A stretch of DNA of 64,000 nucleotides from Hygrophila difformis (lineage: Eukaryota; Streptophyta; Magnoliopsida; Lamiales; Acanthaceae): assembly GCA_030278955.1 (NCBI GenBank), contig JAOANR010000010.1, forward strand, positions 14,243,086 to 14,307,085, read 5' to 3'. Under the pieces are notes generated by a model. The model ran no database searches. It had not been told where the DNA came from and saw nothing but the letters and a program-made list of their open reading frames with translations. Every line of letters begins with the position of its first letter. The first letter of the stretch is position 1. The translations under genes were made by a program, and so were the position numbers. Below are positions 34,380 through 45,723 of the stretch, piece after piece.

Positions 34380-37300
34380 ATGACTTTTACTTTTGTATGC
34401 TGGAATGTACAAGGTGCAGGTTCTAATGTGTTCAGAAGGGAGTTCAAAGACATGACCGCTCGCCACAAGGTCGATCTTATAGCCATGTTTGAACCTAGAA
34501 TTAGTGGAGACAGGGCGGATAATTTCATCAAGAGGAGTGGTTTCTCATTTTCATTCAGGATTGAGGCTGCAGGTTTTTCAGGTGGCATTTGGCTTCTTTG
34601 GAGAGACACGATCAAAGTGGACATTATTGAATGTCATCCGCAATTTATTGACTCTAATATTACATTTCAGAATATTTCTTTGCATATAACCTTTGTCTAT
34701 GCAGCTCCCAACAAATCTCGTCGTGCTTGTTTATGGCCGGAATTGTCTAGAATTTGCAATAATAGCCATTGTCCTTGGTTGGTCGGAGGAGATCTTAATT
34801 GTATTGCTCGCCCTTCGGAATCTAAAGGTGGCTCTAACTGTTTCACTTCCTGCTCAGAACTTTAGAGTTGGAACTCAGCAAATAACCTCTCTGAATTAAG
34901 GAATTTTGGTAACCACTTCACTTGGGTCCGTGGCTCTCTCAGAAGAGGGCTTGACAGACTTCTTAGCAACTCCAATTGGTCTTCTTACCCTGCGTGTACT
35001 GTGAAGATCCTCCCTCACCTTCACTCCGATCACGCCCCTCTCCTCACTAGAATGCTATGTTTTGATAATGTCAACATCCCTCGGTCGAAAAATTTTAAAT
35101 ACAAAGTAGCCTGGCAAATGCACCCGAGCTTTATCCATATTATTTCAGATGTTTGGAAGACTAATAATCCCCTTATTAGAAAGCTTTCTCTTCTCCAGAA
35201 TAAGGCCACTCTCTGGCACAACAATGTCTACAATTTGATCTATAAACGCAAGGCAAGACTACGGGCTAGACTGGCGGCATAGAAAAGATCAACAACTGGC
35301 TGGATAGAAGTTTCCTTATTCGTCTTCATGAACAGCTGCATGCTGAACTCACCAAAATTTTAGAGGATGAAGAACTCATTTGGATTCAGAGAAGTGTCCG
35401 AGATTGGAATTTTGCTGGGGATCAAAATACCAAATTCTATCACCAATTTGTCAAAAACCGCAACAACAGAAAACTCTTTACTCTCCTTGAAGACTCATAT
35501 GGTGTTTTATATTTTGATCCTCTCCAAATTCAAGACATGGTCCCCAACTTCTTCGAGAATCTCTATAAGAAAGATTTCAGTAATAGACCGCTCCCTTTTC
35601 ACTGTCATTATTTGGTTCCCACTCTCACTATTGAGGAATCGGAGTTGATTATCAGTCCTCTTTCCAATGAAGAAATTTGGTCGGCTATTTAAGGCATGTC
35701 TCCGCTTAAGGCCCCCGGACCCAATGGTTTTCATGCCGCTTTCTACCAAAGAAACTAGAACATCATTGGTCAAGATACTTGCAATCATCTTAAACAGTGC
35801 TTCACTGATCCCTTCTTAATCAAAGAATTCAACCAGACGACTATTGTTCTTATTCCCAAGACCCTCAATCCCAAATCTGTTACTCAATTCAGACCTATAA
35901 GCCTTTGCAATGTAGTCTATAAAATCCTCACCAAGGCTATCTCCAACGGAATGGCTCCTCTCATCCATCGGCTCATTTCTTCCGGCCAAGCTAGCTTTGT
36001 CCCCAGTCGCATTATATAGGAAAACATTAATATTTTCAATGAGATCTCACACCTCATGGAAAAATCCACAGCAAAGCCAGGCCTCATGACCATCAAACTC
36101 GATCTGGAAAAAGCCTATGATAAGCTTGACTGGCTCTTTATTCGTGAAACCTCACTTATATGGCTTTCCCTCTTCTTTTTTTTTTTTTTTTATAAACTTG
36201 ATCATGTACTGCATTGAATCATCTACTATGCAGGTTATGTGGAATGGCATGCCATCCACCACCTTCCAGCCCTCTCGAGAAATTAGACAAGGCGACCCGA
36301 TGTCACCATATATTTTCATTCTTTGCATGGATCGTCTTGGTGCTATGATCAACAATTCTGTGGCTCAAGGAATCTGGAAAGCTCCCAACTGGAATAAGAA
36401 CCAACTCAATATTCCCTATATTTTCTTTGCTGACAATATACTTCTATTCTCTAAAGCTAGTTTGGATCAATCTCAGAATATCAAAACCATACTCTCTGAG
36501 TTTTGCTCCAGGTCTGGTCTGTCCATAAGCCTCCAGAAATCCAAGGTTGTGTTTGGCAAATCTGTCCCAAGAGCCGACCAAGTTTGCATTGAGAGAGAGC
36601 TTGGTATCCACGCTTCTTCTAATATTGGATCTTATCTCGGCATTCCATTCTTCTCAGGAAAGCGTTCCTCTTCTTACTTTAATTTCATCCTCGAAAAAAT
36701 GCATGCCTAACTTAATGGTTGGTGCTGTAAATTCCTTAGTTTTGCTGGTCGCATTACACTAATTAGATCTGTTCTCTAGGCTCTCGTTATTTATCTAATG
36801 CAGGTTATGAAAATCCCTACTGGGGTCATTACTGAGATGGAGCGTATATGCCGTAACTTCCTCTGGGGTACTACAAAAAACAATAAGAAAGTCCATTTTA
36901 TTGCTTGGGAACATGTCACTCATGATATTGCTAATGGTGGCCTTGGTATCAACAACCTTGCAATCCTGAATCATGCTCTTCTTATGAAGAGCTATTGGAA
37001 TCTCCTTGGCCGTGATACTACTTGGACAAACCTCCTCAAATCTCGCTACAGCTGGAAACGCCATAACCTGAAACAAAAATCCCCTTCCCTTTCTTACTTT
37101 GCTAAAGACCTTATGAGGGTCTTTCCCCTTGGTGGGATGGAAAAGGGCAACGGTAAGCAAATTCTTTTTTGGTGTGATCATTGGCTTAACAATTTTTCCA
37201 CATTGCAGGAGTATGCCCTATGCCCTCTCACGGACACGGACCTGGATAGGACCTTGGCTTCCTATGCTGATTCTGATGCTTGGAGAATGTATGAGCTGAT

Positions 37301-38432
37301 AGAGATGCTGATAGAGATGCTTCCAGTTGACATCCTACAGGCCATCAACTCAATTGTTCCTCCCAGCATTTCTGATCCTGATGACATTCATTATTCCAAG
37401 AGCGCCAGGGAGGCAATCAAACCTGCATTGGCATATCCCAGCCCATCACTTCCCATCTGGAAAAAAATTTGGAGATGGCCCTGTCCTCAACGCTCGAGAG
37501 CTTTCCTTTGGCTTTGTTTTCACAATAAAATCCTGACTGCAACCGAACGCTACAAGAGACATCTCTCTATAGATGAAAGCTGCCAGTTTTGCGGTAGTCA
37601 AGAGAGCCCCATTCACGCCCTTAGAGACTGCCCTACCTCAGCTCAAATTTGGCACAAACTCAAGTTCTCTGGACGTTCATTCTGGACCACCTCCATTCAA
37701 GAATGGATTGGTTCAAACCTTTGCACGAAAGCTGACAACCTTGATGCTACAACCTTTGCTATTGGAGTATAGCTTATTTGGAAAGCAAGGTGCAAACAAC
37801 TGCTCAGCACTACTGACCCCAAGTGGGATTCCCTCCATGCAACCATCATCCGCAGAAGTAAAGAATTCATGACATCCCTTACTGCTTCCAAGAATGTAGG
37901 CAGGAGCAATTGGAGATTGGCTCGAGTGAGATGGAGAAAACCCCCTACGGGCTGGTTTAAACTAAACAGTGATGGAAGCTCGTCCTCTTCAAAGAGTACA
38001 GCTGGCGGAGTTATCCGTGATTCCAATGGACATTGGATTAGTGGAGTCCGTATGAAGAAATGAGCAATGGATGTCCTGCATGCCGAGGCATGGGGAATTC
38101 TTCTCGGCCTCCAAGAAGCTTGGAACCTGGGAATTACTCACCTGGAAGTCGAGAGTGACTGCACCCAAGTCATCAACCTGATTAACGCCAACACAGTTAC
38201 ATTTGGTAACTACGTCGATGTCTTTTCCAAAATCCAGCTTATGAGAACCTGGAGTTGGCAGCTCAAATTCTCTACTATCCCTAGGGAGACTAATATGGTT
38301 TGTGACCTTATGCTACGAGATAAACATTTCTTGTTTGGTACCGAACACCTACCCCGTCCCCCTGATTTTATTCGGGATGCATTGATGCACGACGCTATGG
38401 GCTTGTATAATTGGCATCATTTTGTTGAATGA
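34380..38432 (+). pseudogene. LINE ORF2 (endonuclease, RT, RNase H), many breaks
   Basis: Order: AP-type endonuclease (FVCWNVQGAG start at 34380; GGDLNCIA; FTWVRGSLRRGLDR; LHSDHAPLL), reverse transcriptase (APGPNGFHAAFYQ, DLEKAYDKLDW, QGDPMSPYIF), zinc-binding region (CQFCGSQES..H..RDC) and RNase H (WFKLNSDGSS; HAEAWGILLGL; VESDC). The RT motif is FADN rather than FADD (Asn codon 36435-36437). Frames stop at about 34865, 35281, 35691, 36710, 37770 and 38061. A T-rich insertion lies near 36175-36192. The enzyme cannot be made as one chain. Confidence 0.9.
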
Positions 38433-38599
38433 AATGGCTACGGCTCCCCTTTTATCGAAAAAAAAAATAAATTATATAAATATTATAGGATTAGACGATC
38501 TAATAAAAGCCAATTTGATTATATTTTTTGTTATTAATTAAGTCAAAATTAAAGTCAAAAAAATCAAATGAAATATAAAATATAAATAATGGGACGTAA

Positions 38600-39559
38600 T
38601 ATCCATCGCATGTCTGGTGCGCATCAAAGGATTTGATAACCAACCTGAGGAATTAATTTCCTAATTTAGTCGATCAAACCCAAAATTAACCTGGTTATAA
38701 AAAAATTGAATTGAATTATTAAAAATTTATTCTTGTTTCGTAAATCATGATGGGCTCATTCACATGACTGCATGAGGCAGCCCTTGATAATAAATTCAAT
38801 TGCGTCCAACCCCTATTTATTAATATACCTGATTTTCTTTTTATCCATTATTATACTACCAAAAAAACAAAATTATAAGATTGCGTAATGAATGCATACA
38901 ATTCCCGTGTGCTGAACAAAATAATTATGAAAAGTAAATACATAAATCAGTATTTCTTTTTTTTTGGAAAAGTAGAGGGCCGGAGCCATTTATTCAATAA
39001 ATACATAATCATATTAGTTTGATAAAATAAAATATAGAAAAAAAAATACATAATATCCTATAACAACGATTGGGAGAGGATTCTTAAAATTAATTAATCT
39101 AATCACCAATAAACCATCGAATTATCTAAAAAGAATGCACTTTTGGCTTTACTTCAATATGCTGCACCTTTTTTTTATCTGGAAAAATAGAATTTATTTG
39201 GTTTTTGAATAAGCGATTTAAATATGATTATTGTTGTGAATTACTTTATATATGTGGCCACTGCTCAAGTTGAACAAGAAATACAAGAAAGAGAGATAAG
39301 GGAAGCCTCAAGTTGAACAAGAAATACAAGAAAGAAAGATAAGGGAAGCAGTGATGATTGAAGAGAAATAATATAGAGGAATAGAGAGAGTCTGAGAGAG
39401 AAAATGGAAACGAGAGAAATTAATTATTGTAACTTGTTTTCTTATCTCAATGGGAGTATTACAATGGCGTATATATAAGCAAATAAAATCACTCTCCCGA
39501 CACTTGTAGAGGAATTGCTTTGGTGTATTGTAATGAAGACGTTCAACAATCCATGTGAG
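38600..39559. other. Intergenic DNA; 43-bp tandem duplication
   Basis: No gene seen. A 43-bp unit beginning CTCAAGTTGAACAAGAAATAC is duplicated at 39264-39349 with few differences. Confidence 0.6.
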
Positions 39560-40448
39560 TAAAATTGCCAGCATTTATGATACTCCCCCTTTTAATGTCT
39601 TCAATATAAAGAATATGCCTCGTTAAAACCTTACTAGGAAAAAACCCAGTGGGAAAAAATCCTTGTGAAGGAAAAAGAGTACAGTATTCTTGTATCCATT
39701 GCTCCCCTGATTTGGACATCATTTTATATCTCGAAGCTGCCGCATTCTGATGAGTGATTTTCACCACTTATATTTTACCACAAGCGGATGGTTGTCATCA
39801 AGTAATAAAAACCGGTGAATACCGGGTCGAACCCAAGGGAATTCAGAATATTAATTCATTCTGGAGAAAACTTAGTCATTTTAAGTTCATTAATAATATA
39901 TATTATATTTTGAAAAGAGTTTGTTTAATTCTAATGGTGATTAAATTAAAATTATAGCATTAAATTTAAAAATAAAGCAAGTTAAAAATTTAAAATAATA
40001 AAAATAAAGATAAGATATATGCTTGTAATGATTTAGAACATGCAATCTTTATATAAAAGTGAAATTGCATAATGATTTAGCATTTCCCAATGTCTAAAAA
40101 GATCAATTTCAGCCGATTCAATAATTTTATAAAGATTAAAAATATGTCAATTTCCTAATTTTCATAATTTGTAAAAACAGACTTCATGGAAGCAAATTAA
40201 ATTATCTAACATTCTGCAATCATCAGTCTAGGCATAAATTTGAGTCTTTCCCAAGCATACAAATTTTCCTATTGTGATTAAACGACACATTTCATTTCCC
40301 AAATCAGCGTGTACATGCCAGAATCTATTTTAATGTGATTTATTCCCAAGACCGGTACTAAAATCTAATTTCCACTTTTTATCTCCCGATTTAGCAAAGC
40401 AGAAATCATACAGATTAGATTCTAACATTTAATTATGCAGAATAGTGT
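39560..40448. mobile_element. Probable LTR-retrotransposon remnant next to the gap
   Basis: The stretch has phrases common in plant LTR-retroelement terminal regions: GCCTCGTTAAAACC...CCCAGTGGGAAAAA (about 39618-39660) and ACCGGTGAATACCGGGTCGA (about 39810-39830). No gag or pol frame and no terminal repeats can be seen; the adjacent N run hides the rest. Confidence 0.35.
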
Positions 40449-40948
40449 NNNNNNNNNNNNNNNNNNNNNNNNNNNNNNNNNNNNNNNNNNNNNNNNNNNN
40501 NNNNNNNNNNNNNNNNNNNNNNNNNNNNNNNNNNNNNNNNNNNNNNNNNNNNNNNNNNNNNNNNNNNNNNNNNNNNNNNNNNNNNNNNNNNNNNNNNNNN
40601 NNNNNNNNNNNNNNNNNNNNNNNNNNNNNNNNNNNNNNNNNNNNNNNNNNNNNNNNNNNNNNNNNNNNNNNNNNNNNNNNNNNNNNNNNNNNNNNNNNNN
40701 NNNNNNNNNNNNNNNNNNNNNNNNNNNNNNNNNNNNNNNNNNNNNNNNNNNNNNNNNNNNNNNNNNNNNNNNNNNNNNNNNNNNNNNNNNNNNNNNNNNN
40801 NNNNNNNNNNNNNNNNNNNNNNNNNNNNNNNNNNNNNNNNNNNNNNNNNNNNNNNNNNNNNNNNNNNNNNNNNNNNNNNNNNNNNNNNNNNNNNNNNNNN
40901 NNNNNNNNNNNNNNNNNNNNNNNNNNNNNNNNNNNNNNNNNNNNNNNN
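40449..40948. other. Assembly gap, 500 N
   Basis: A run of exactly 500 N. The round number suggests a standard scaffold gap whose true size is unknown. Frames crossing it are meaningless. Confidence 0.99.
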
Positions 40949-42472
40949 AATAAAAAAGAAACAAAGGAAATATTACAGTTGGTTTGTGTAGACAGGTGAT
41001 TCCAATGTTAGCATAACTAGACAGATACATAGACACAGTTGTATTAATTTGCAGTTTTCATCAATATTTGTTGTTGCCTGTGATGTAAGCCATTACTTTT
41101 TGAATGATGTGATGATCAGGTCAGGTGTGTGTTGGGTGGGTGATTATCAGAAAAGTGTTACTCCTAGCTATTACACAGACTACACTACACTACACTAGTA
41201 CCATGTAGAAGAATTTGTCTCATTTTTTAGGTTAGCCACCACTAGCCAACAACTTTTACATTACTGCATTTACCAAATGCATTTCTCAACTTAATTATCA
41301 CCCCAAAATTTCACTACAAACTGATTACATACCGATACAATAAATGCCCTACAATATTTTTACTGCATTAAAGAGTGTTACTGCCTATATATAAATGTAT
41401 GTATGTGTATAATGCATAATTGATCAGAGGAGAATGGTGAAGAAGATTGAAGAATGTCATATATCGTCAGGAGGAGTTTGGTTTGTATCACAAAAATAGC
41501 CAAAAACGTTTGATTTAGGAGTTTGCAGCAATGGCATTGCCCATACTCTTTCTTTTTTTTTTTCTTTTTTTTTTGGTATTTTTCTCTGGCTGTATATATA
41601 TATATATATATCTAATAAACAAATATATTTATGAATATAGTAGTATAAAATAATAAATTTGTGTATAGAGAGTAGAGACAGTCCCCGTTTTCTACGGATC
41701 TGTGATCGATCTCTCTCAAAACATTATTCTGCCCTTTCCCTTTTTCTTACAAAAACCTACTTCTACCTTTTTACCCTTGTGTGTCCGTTGTCCTCTCTAT
41801 CACCTTATTATACGTACAATACTCTGTCTCAATTGGAGCAGCTTAGCTTGTGAATTCGAATAAGAAACTAAGAAACCCATACTTGTATAATTATTTTACT
41901 GGCTGCATGTCGACATGTGTATGTGGGGTTGGTGGCCTGTGGGGGTAAATAATCTGTTGTGCCATACTTGGCTTGGCTCGTCCAACATCATCATATCATA
42001 TGATGGATGATATACGGAGAGCAGCAGATCGGGGAATTAAGGGTATGTTTAATTAATTTGATGAAGTGATGATGAGTTACTGATGAGGCCAATTTTATTA
42101 ATTAAAATTATTATACTTTTACCTTGATCAGAATTGGACCATTTTCAATGTCACTCAACCTGATGTCTGCCCGCCAAAGTGCATGAAGGAAATTTGATTA
42201 TTCAATGATTAATTTCTTTTAAGGAAAAAAAAAAACTTGAGGATCTTGATTCCAATAGTTGATAATATCCATCATAATTAGTTTGGATTGAATAAAGCAA
42301 GAGACACGGTTTCATACATACTTGGGGAACATTATTGCATATTCGATTTCGGAGCCTCGTAGTATTATAAAAGTAATTAAGTGGACTGGGGCCTGTGGGT
42401 CATGTAGGGGTACACGGTAGGCTGGTGGGCTGGTCGCCCTAATTTGGCTTTACATAATACTACTTCCGTCTC
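40949..42472. other. Intergenic DNA without recognised gene
   Basis: Contains a (TA)n tract at about 41596-41611 and T-runs near 41552-41574. A 64-codon frame at 41659-41853 has no family features. Confidence 0.5.
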
Positions 42473-42721
42473 ACCGTTTTTGTTACGGATGAGTTTTTTA
42501 CACTATTCACGGTTTAACTTTGATTCAAATTTTTATCATACCTATGTAAAAAAAAAACATAGTCAAGTGGGATCTTGTTATATTTGTCTAATCTTGTAGT
42601 TTTAGACATTGAATTTTTTTATAACTTTTCATTGTACACAACTTAAGTTATTAACCGTTAAAAATGTGCATCGGCATGCGTGTCGGAAGCCTCTGTAACA
42701 AAAACAATGAGACGGAGGAAG
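42473..42721. mobile_element. Stowaway-like MITE with long TIRs
   Basis: Ends CTTCCGTCTCACCGTTTTTG and CAAAAACAATGAGACGGAGGAAG with TA flanks. Internal sequence related to the ~260-bp family in inverse orientation. Confidence 0.8.
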
Positions 42722-43691
42722 TATTATTATCTTTATACCAATGATGGTTTATGTTTTGGGTTATTGTTTCTTTCTAATCTCAATCCATTAATTGACTTAT
42801 GGTAGTAGCTAGCTACTGTATGTATATGTATAACTTCATATTATATATTTTTTTAGTTTCTTGTAATCGAGAAATTGTACTCTCCAAGTTGTTGAAATAA
42901 AAAATGGTGAAGAATAATGAGATGAATAGCAGAAAATATGAGAAAGAAATATCATGAAATTAAATGGAAAATGAAGAAAAATTAAAGGAAATGGGATTAT
43001 AAATTGGGTGAAAAATCAAGGAATTTGTGGCATACCATGCAAAAACTTCAACATATGGTAACAATTAAAGCTCAAATGGCTAAATCATCTAAAAAATTTG
43101 ATATCAACTGTTAATAGTTGGAATAACCCCTAAACTAGGTGGAATCTCACTTGATATCCGATATGAGATACTTTAACACTCTCCTTGAGCTTATATCTAG
43201 CTCGAAATCGAATCCCGTATTTAGGATTGATAAACCCATTATGAACACCATAACTCTAATACTCAGGAAGGGGTCAGTGTGCAGGTGGCTGCACATGCAG
43301 CCACGATGTGTGTGATGTGAGAGTTGTGTTCTGTGATGTATGAAATGGTGTATTTTGTGTGTTGGGTGTTGTGTAGTGTGATGCCAAAAATGTAACGCTC
43401 AGATATGTGTTTTGTGATGTCGAGATGTCTTTTTTGTGATGTCTGCACCTAAAGGCTCTTGAAGGGGTTGTACCGTAACCGGATTGTAATACTCCACCAT
43501 ATTAAATTTTGAGACAAGGGTTCTAACCTAAAATTAATGAGTAATGGGTATAATAATATTGTGTCCATATAAGCTACGAGGAAACCCATTCAATTCAATA
43601 TACGATTTGAGTTACTTTAACACCATGTTTATTTACCTAATAAAAATTTAACATAATCAGATTGGAAGACACACTATTATGGGCATGGTTA
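42722..43691. other. Intergenic DNA; retroelement-like phrase
   Basis: No gene seen. The part at about 43140-43240 (GATATCCGATATGAGATACTTTAAC...CTCC) resembles leader-type sequence of plant LTR elements, but no ends were found. Confidence 0.35.
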
Positions 43692-44225
43692 TGGTGCAAT
43701 CACCCGCAGCACATCAAGACACAAGATCTCAACAGTTCATTCAAATCCAACGATTCTAAATTGAAAAGGGTAAAAATGTAAATATATATATATATATATA
43801 TAATAGTCTAGTCGCTGAAAATACACACAAGTTATCGCTGAAAAATACATTGACATGTCGTTGAAATATTATATGGTAAATCCCTGAAATACACACAACT
43901 CGTCGCTGAAATATGTTAAACCAAAAAATTGGAATTGCAACTTTACGAAGTCGTTGAAATGTACATTATCAAGTTGCTGAAAAATACTATAACACTTCGC
44001 TGAAATATAATACTACTCCCTCCGTCACATTACAAATGTCCTACTTACTATTTTTGGATATCCCATTACAAATGTCTACTTTATATAAATAGAAATAATT
44101 TTCTCCTCCAACAACTATGTGGACCCCATCATATACTCACAAATCAACTCTACGTTAATTCACATGTCCAACAATAACAAGACGGAGGTGGGACGGAGGG
44201 AGTATAATGTCGCTAAAATTGCGAA
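43692..44225. repeat. Spaced TTTCAGCGAC repeat family, copy 2 (inverted)
   Basis: About nine copies of GTCGCTGAAATA or close variants between 43812 and 44220. The left end GGTGCAATCACCCGCAGCAC matches the right end of copy 1 (28017-28552) in reverse. A Stowaway element (44016-44202) is inserted inside. The right limit is approximate. Confidence 0.65.
44016..44202. mobile_element. Stowaway-like MITE inside repeat copy 2
   Basis: Ends CTCCCTCCGTCACATTAC and GTGGGACGGAGGGAG with TA flanks; 187 bp. Confidence 0.8.
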
Positions 44226-44872
44226 AGAAAAAAGGTAAAGAAACTGAAAATTATTTTATTATTGTTAAATGGAACAAGAAAAATGGAATGTTTTATAAAT
44301 TACAGCAAAAATATCGATGGGTAAAGAAAATTAAGAAAGCAAAATATAGAGAATGATGGAAACCTAATTGCACGTATGGGAATTGGGATGCTATACGAAT
44401 TTGGTACAGATTGAAAAGTTAAATAAAAAACAAACACGCCAACGGAATGGAAAGAAACATGGAAATTTGTCACTTCAATCTCTTCATCAGCAGAAGATAT
44501 TATATTTTGTACTTAGAAACAACCACTGTCCACCTTATTACACTCTCCCTTTTTCTACTTTAGATATACTACTCCAATAATAATGTCTCTCTCCCACTTT
44601 ATTCTATTTCTATCATTGTTCATTTATTATTTATTTTTACCAAGTTCCAAGTGTACTAAACTTACGCGTACGTGTGTCTGTATATATATGTGGTACAACA
44701 TATACGACATCCTACTATACTTTCAGACAGATTTGAAATGAAACGATTGGACTTTGGAAACGACAGTATACAATATACTAGTACATCGTATAGTATTGTA
44801 TTCTAGTAGTACTTAGTAGCAGTATTATAGAAGTCTTTAACACATTCATAATCAGACATAAGAGGAAAGTAA

Positions 44873-44916
44873 GGCCTCGTTTGATACCTCACCTCACCTC
44901 TATATCAAACGAGGCC
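44873..44916. mobile_element. 44-bp palindromic Tourist-like MITE
   Basis: A perfect 14-bp inverted repeat, GGCCTCGTTTGATA and TATCAAACGAGGCC, with a 16-base loop containing CCTCACCTCACCTC. TAA lies on both sides (44870-44872, 44917-44919), the target duplication of PIF/Harbinger-Tourist elements. It looks like an element reduced to little more than its ends. Confidence 0.7.
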
Positions 44917-45723
44917 TAATGTCAGCAGAATAATGTAGCAACTAGTGAGGTTAATAACATATGAATGACTTCATCTAGTAAAATGCCCAAGAATTTTAAG
45001 GCTGTGTTTGTTTGAATCGATGGATTCAAGTGACAAGAAATAAAGAGGGATGATTCTCTTTGGTTGAGAAGTTTAAGAAGCTCAACGAAATGGAAGTTAA
45101 GAGCATTTTCTTCCAGTACCCATTTCCAGTTTCTGAATGCAGTCGGGAACGGGGAATGGATGGAGATATAGACTAATTGATTTTTCTTCAGATTGATCAC
45201 AACAGCAAAAACGCACCACAATACCCCATAGTCTCAACTCTGAAGCATCAATTGAGAAGGATCCTACTAAAACACTGGCGAAGCTAATACTCAATCCTTT
45301 CCCAAAAGGGCCACCAAATTTATAATTCAATAACCACAATTGGTTGTGATTGTAGTAAATTTGAGAAAAATAATTCCACTTATCATCGTCGTTGAGGGCC
45401 AAAAATAGACTAAAATAATAGTAATGCGCATACCATTTAGTTACAGTTTTGAAACTTCTAGACTAAAATAATAATAGGCGTACCATTTATTCTATATATG
45501 TGTATATGATAGAAAAGCCTAAACTTCAATGTACTATTAACTATAAAGATGTCAATAGCCAAATGGTTATAACTTAAAAACATGTAATACAACTCAAATT
45601 CACAAATTTTGCCCTGAAAAAAGGATTTTTCTTTTTCATCAATGAATTTCAAGGATCATAACGTTTAACCAATTGGGAGATATCATGTGCAGTAACAAAA
45701 CACAAATTATGTCGAAGATGAAC
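44917..45723 (-). other. 3' flank and probable 3' UTR of the FRS gene
   Basis: Frames on the minus strand here (for example 45097-45402) have no recognised domain. On the minus strand a strong donor GTAAGT starts at 45727, overlapping the FRS stop, and a strong acceptor CCTTTTTTCAG ends at 45614. Together they would define a 114-nt intron that alters the last residue and adds about a dozen codons. This may be a UTR or alternative intron. Confidence 0.4.

Larger units (their letters stand above)
32752..38467 (+). mobile_element. L1-type LINE, nearly full length, inactive
   Basis: Flanked by a perfect 13-bp TSD AAATTATATAAAT (32739-32751, 38468-38480) and ending in an A-rich tail (38459-38467). 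It contains ORF1 (32888-34344) and ORF2 (34380-38432), both broken. Length of 5.7 kb with a ~135-bp leader suggests a nearly complete insertion. Confidence 0.93.
32648..38599. mobile_element. Stowaway-like MITE split by the LINE
   Basis: The left part starts CTCACTCCATCCCATTATTT at 32648. The right part resumes at 38481 with the ATTAGACGATCTAATAAAAG block and ends AATAATGGGACGTAA near 38599. The LINE lies between, so the MITE was there first. The right TIR is worn. Confidence 0.6.

Noticed and set aside
40422..41036. Reading frames of 170-200 codons
   Set aside because: They run through 500 undetermined bases.
44922..45402. Possible second gene downstream of FRS on the minus strand
   Set aside because: Two overlapping frames of about 100 codons without motif, splice support or start context; more likely UTR or intergenic.
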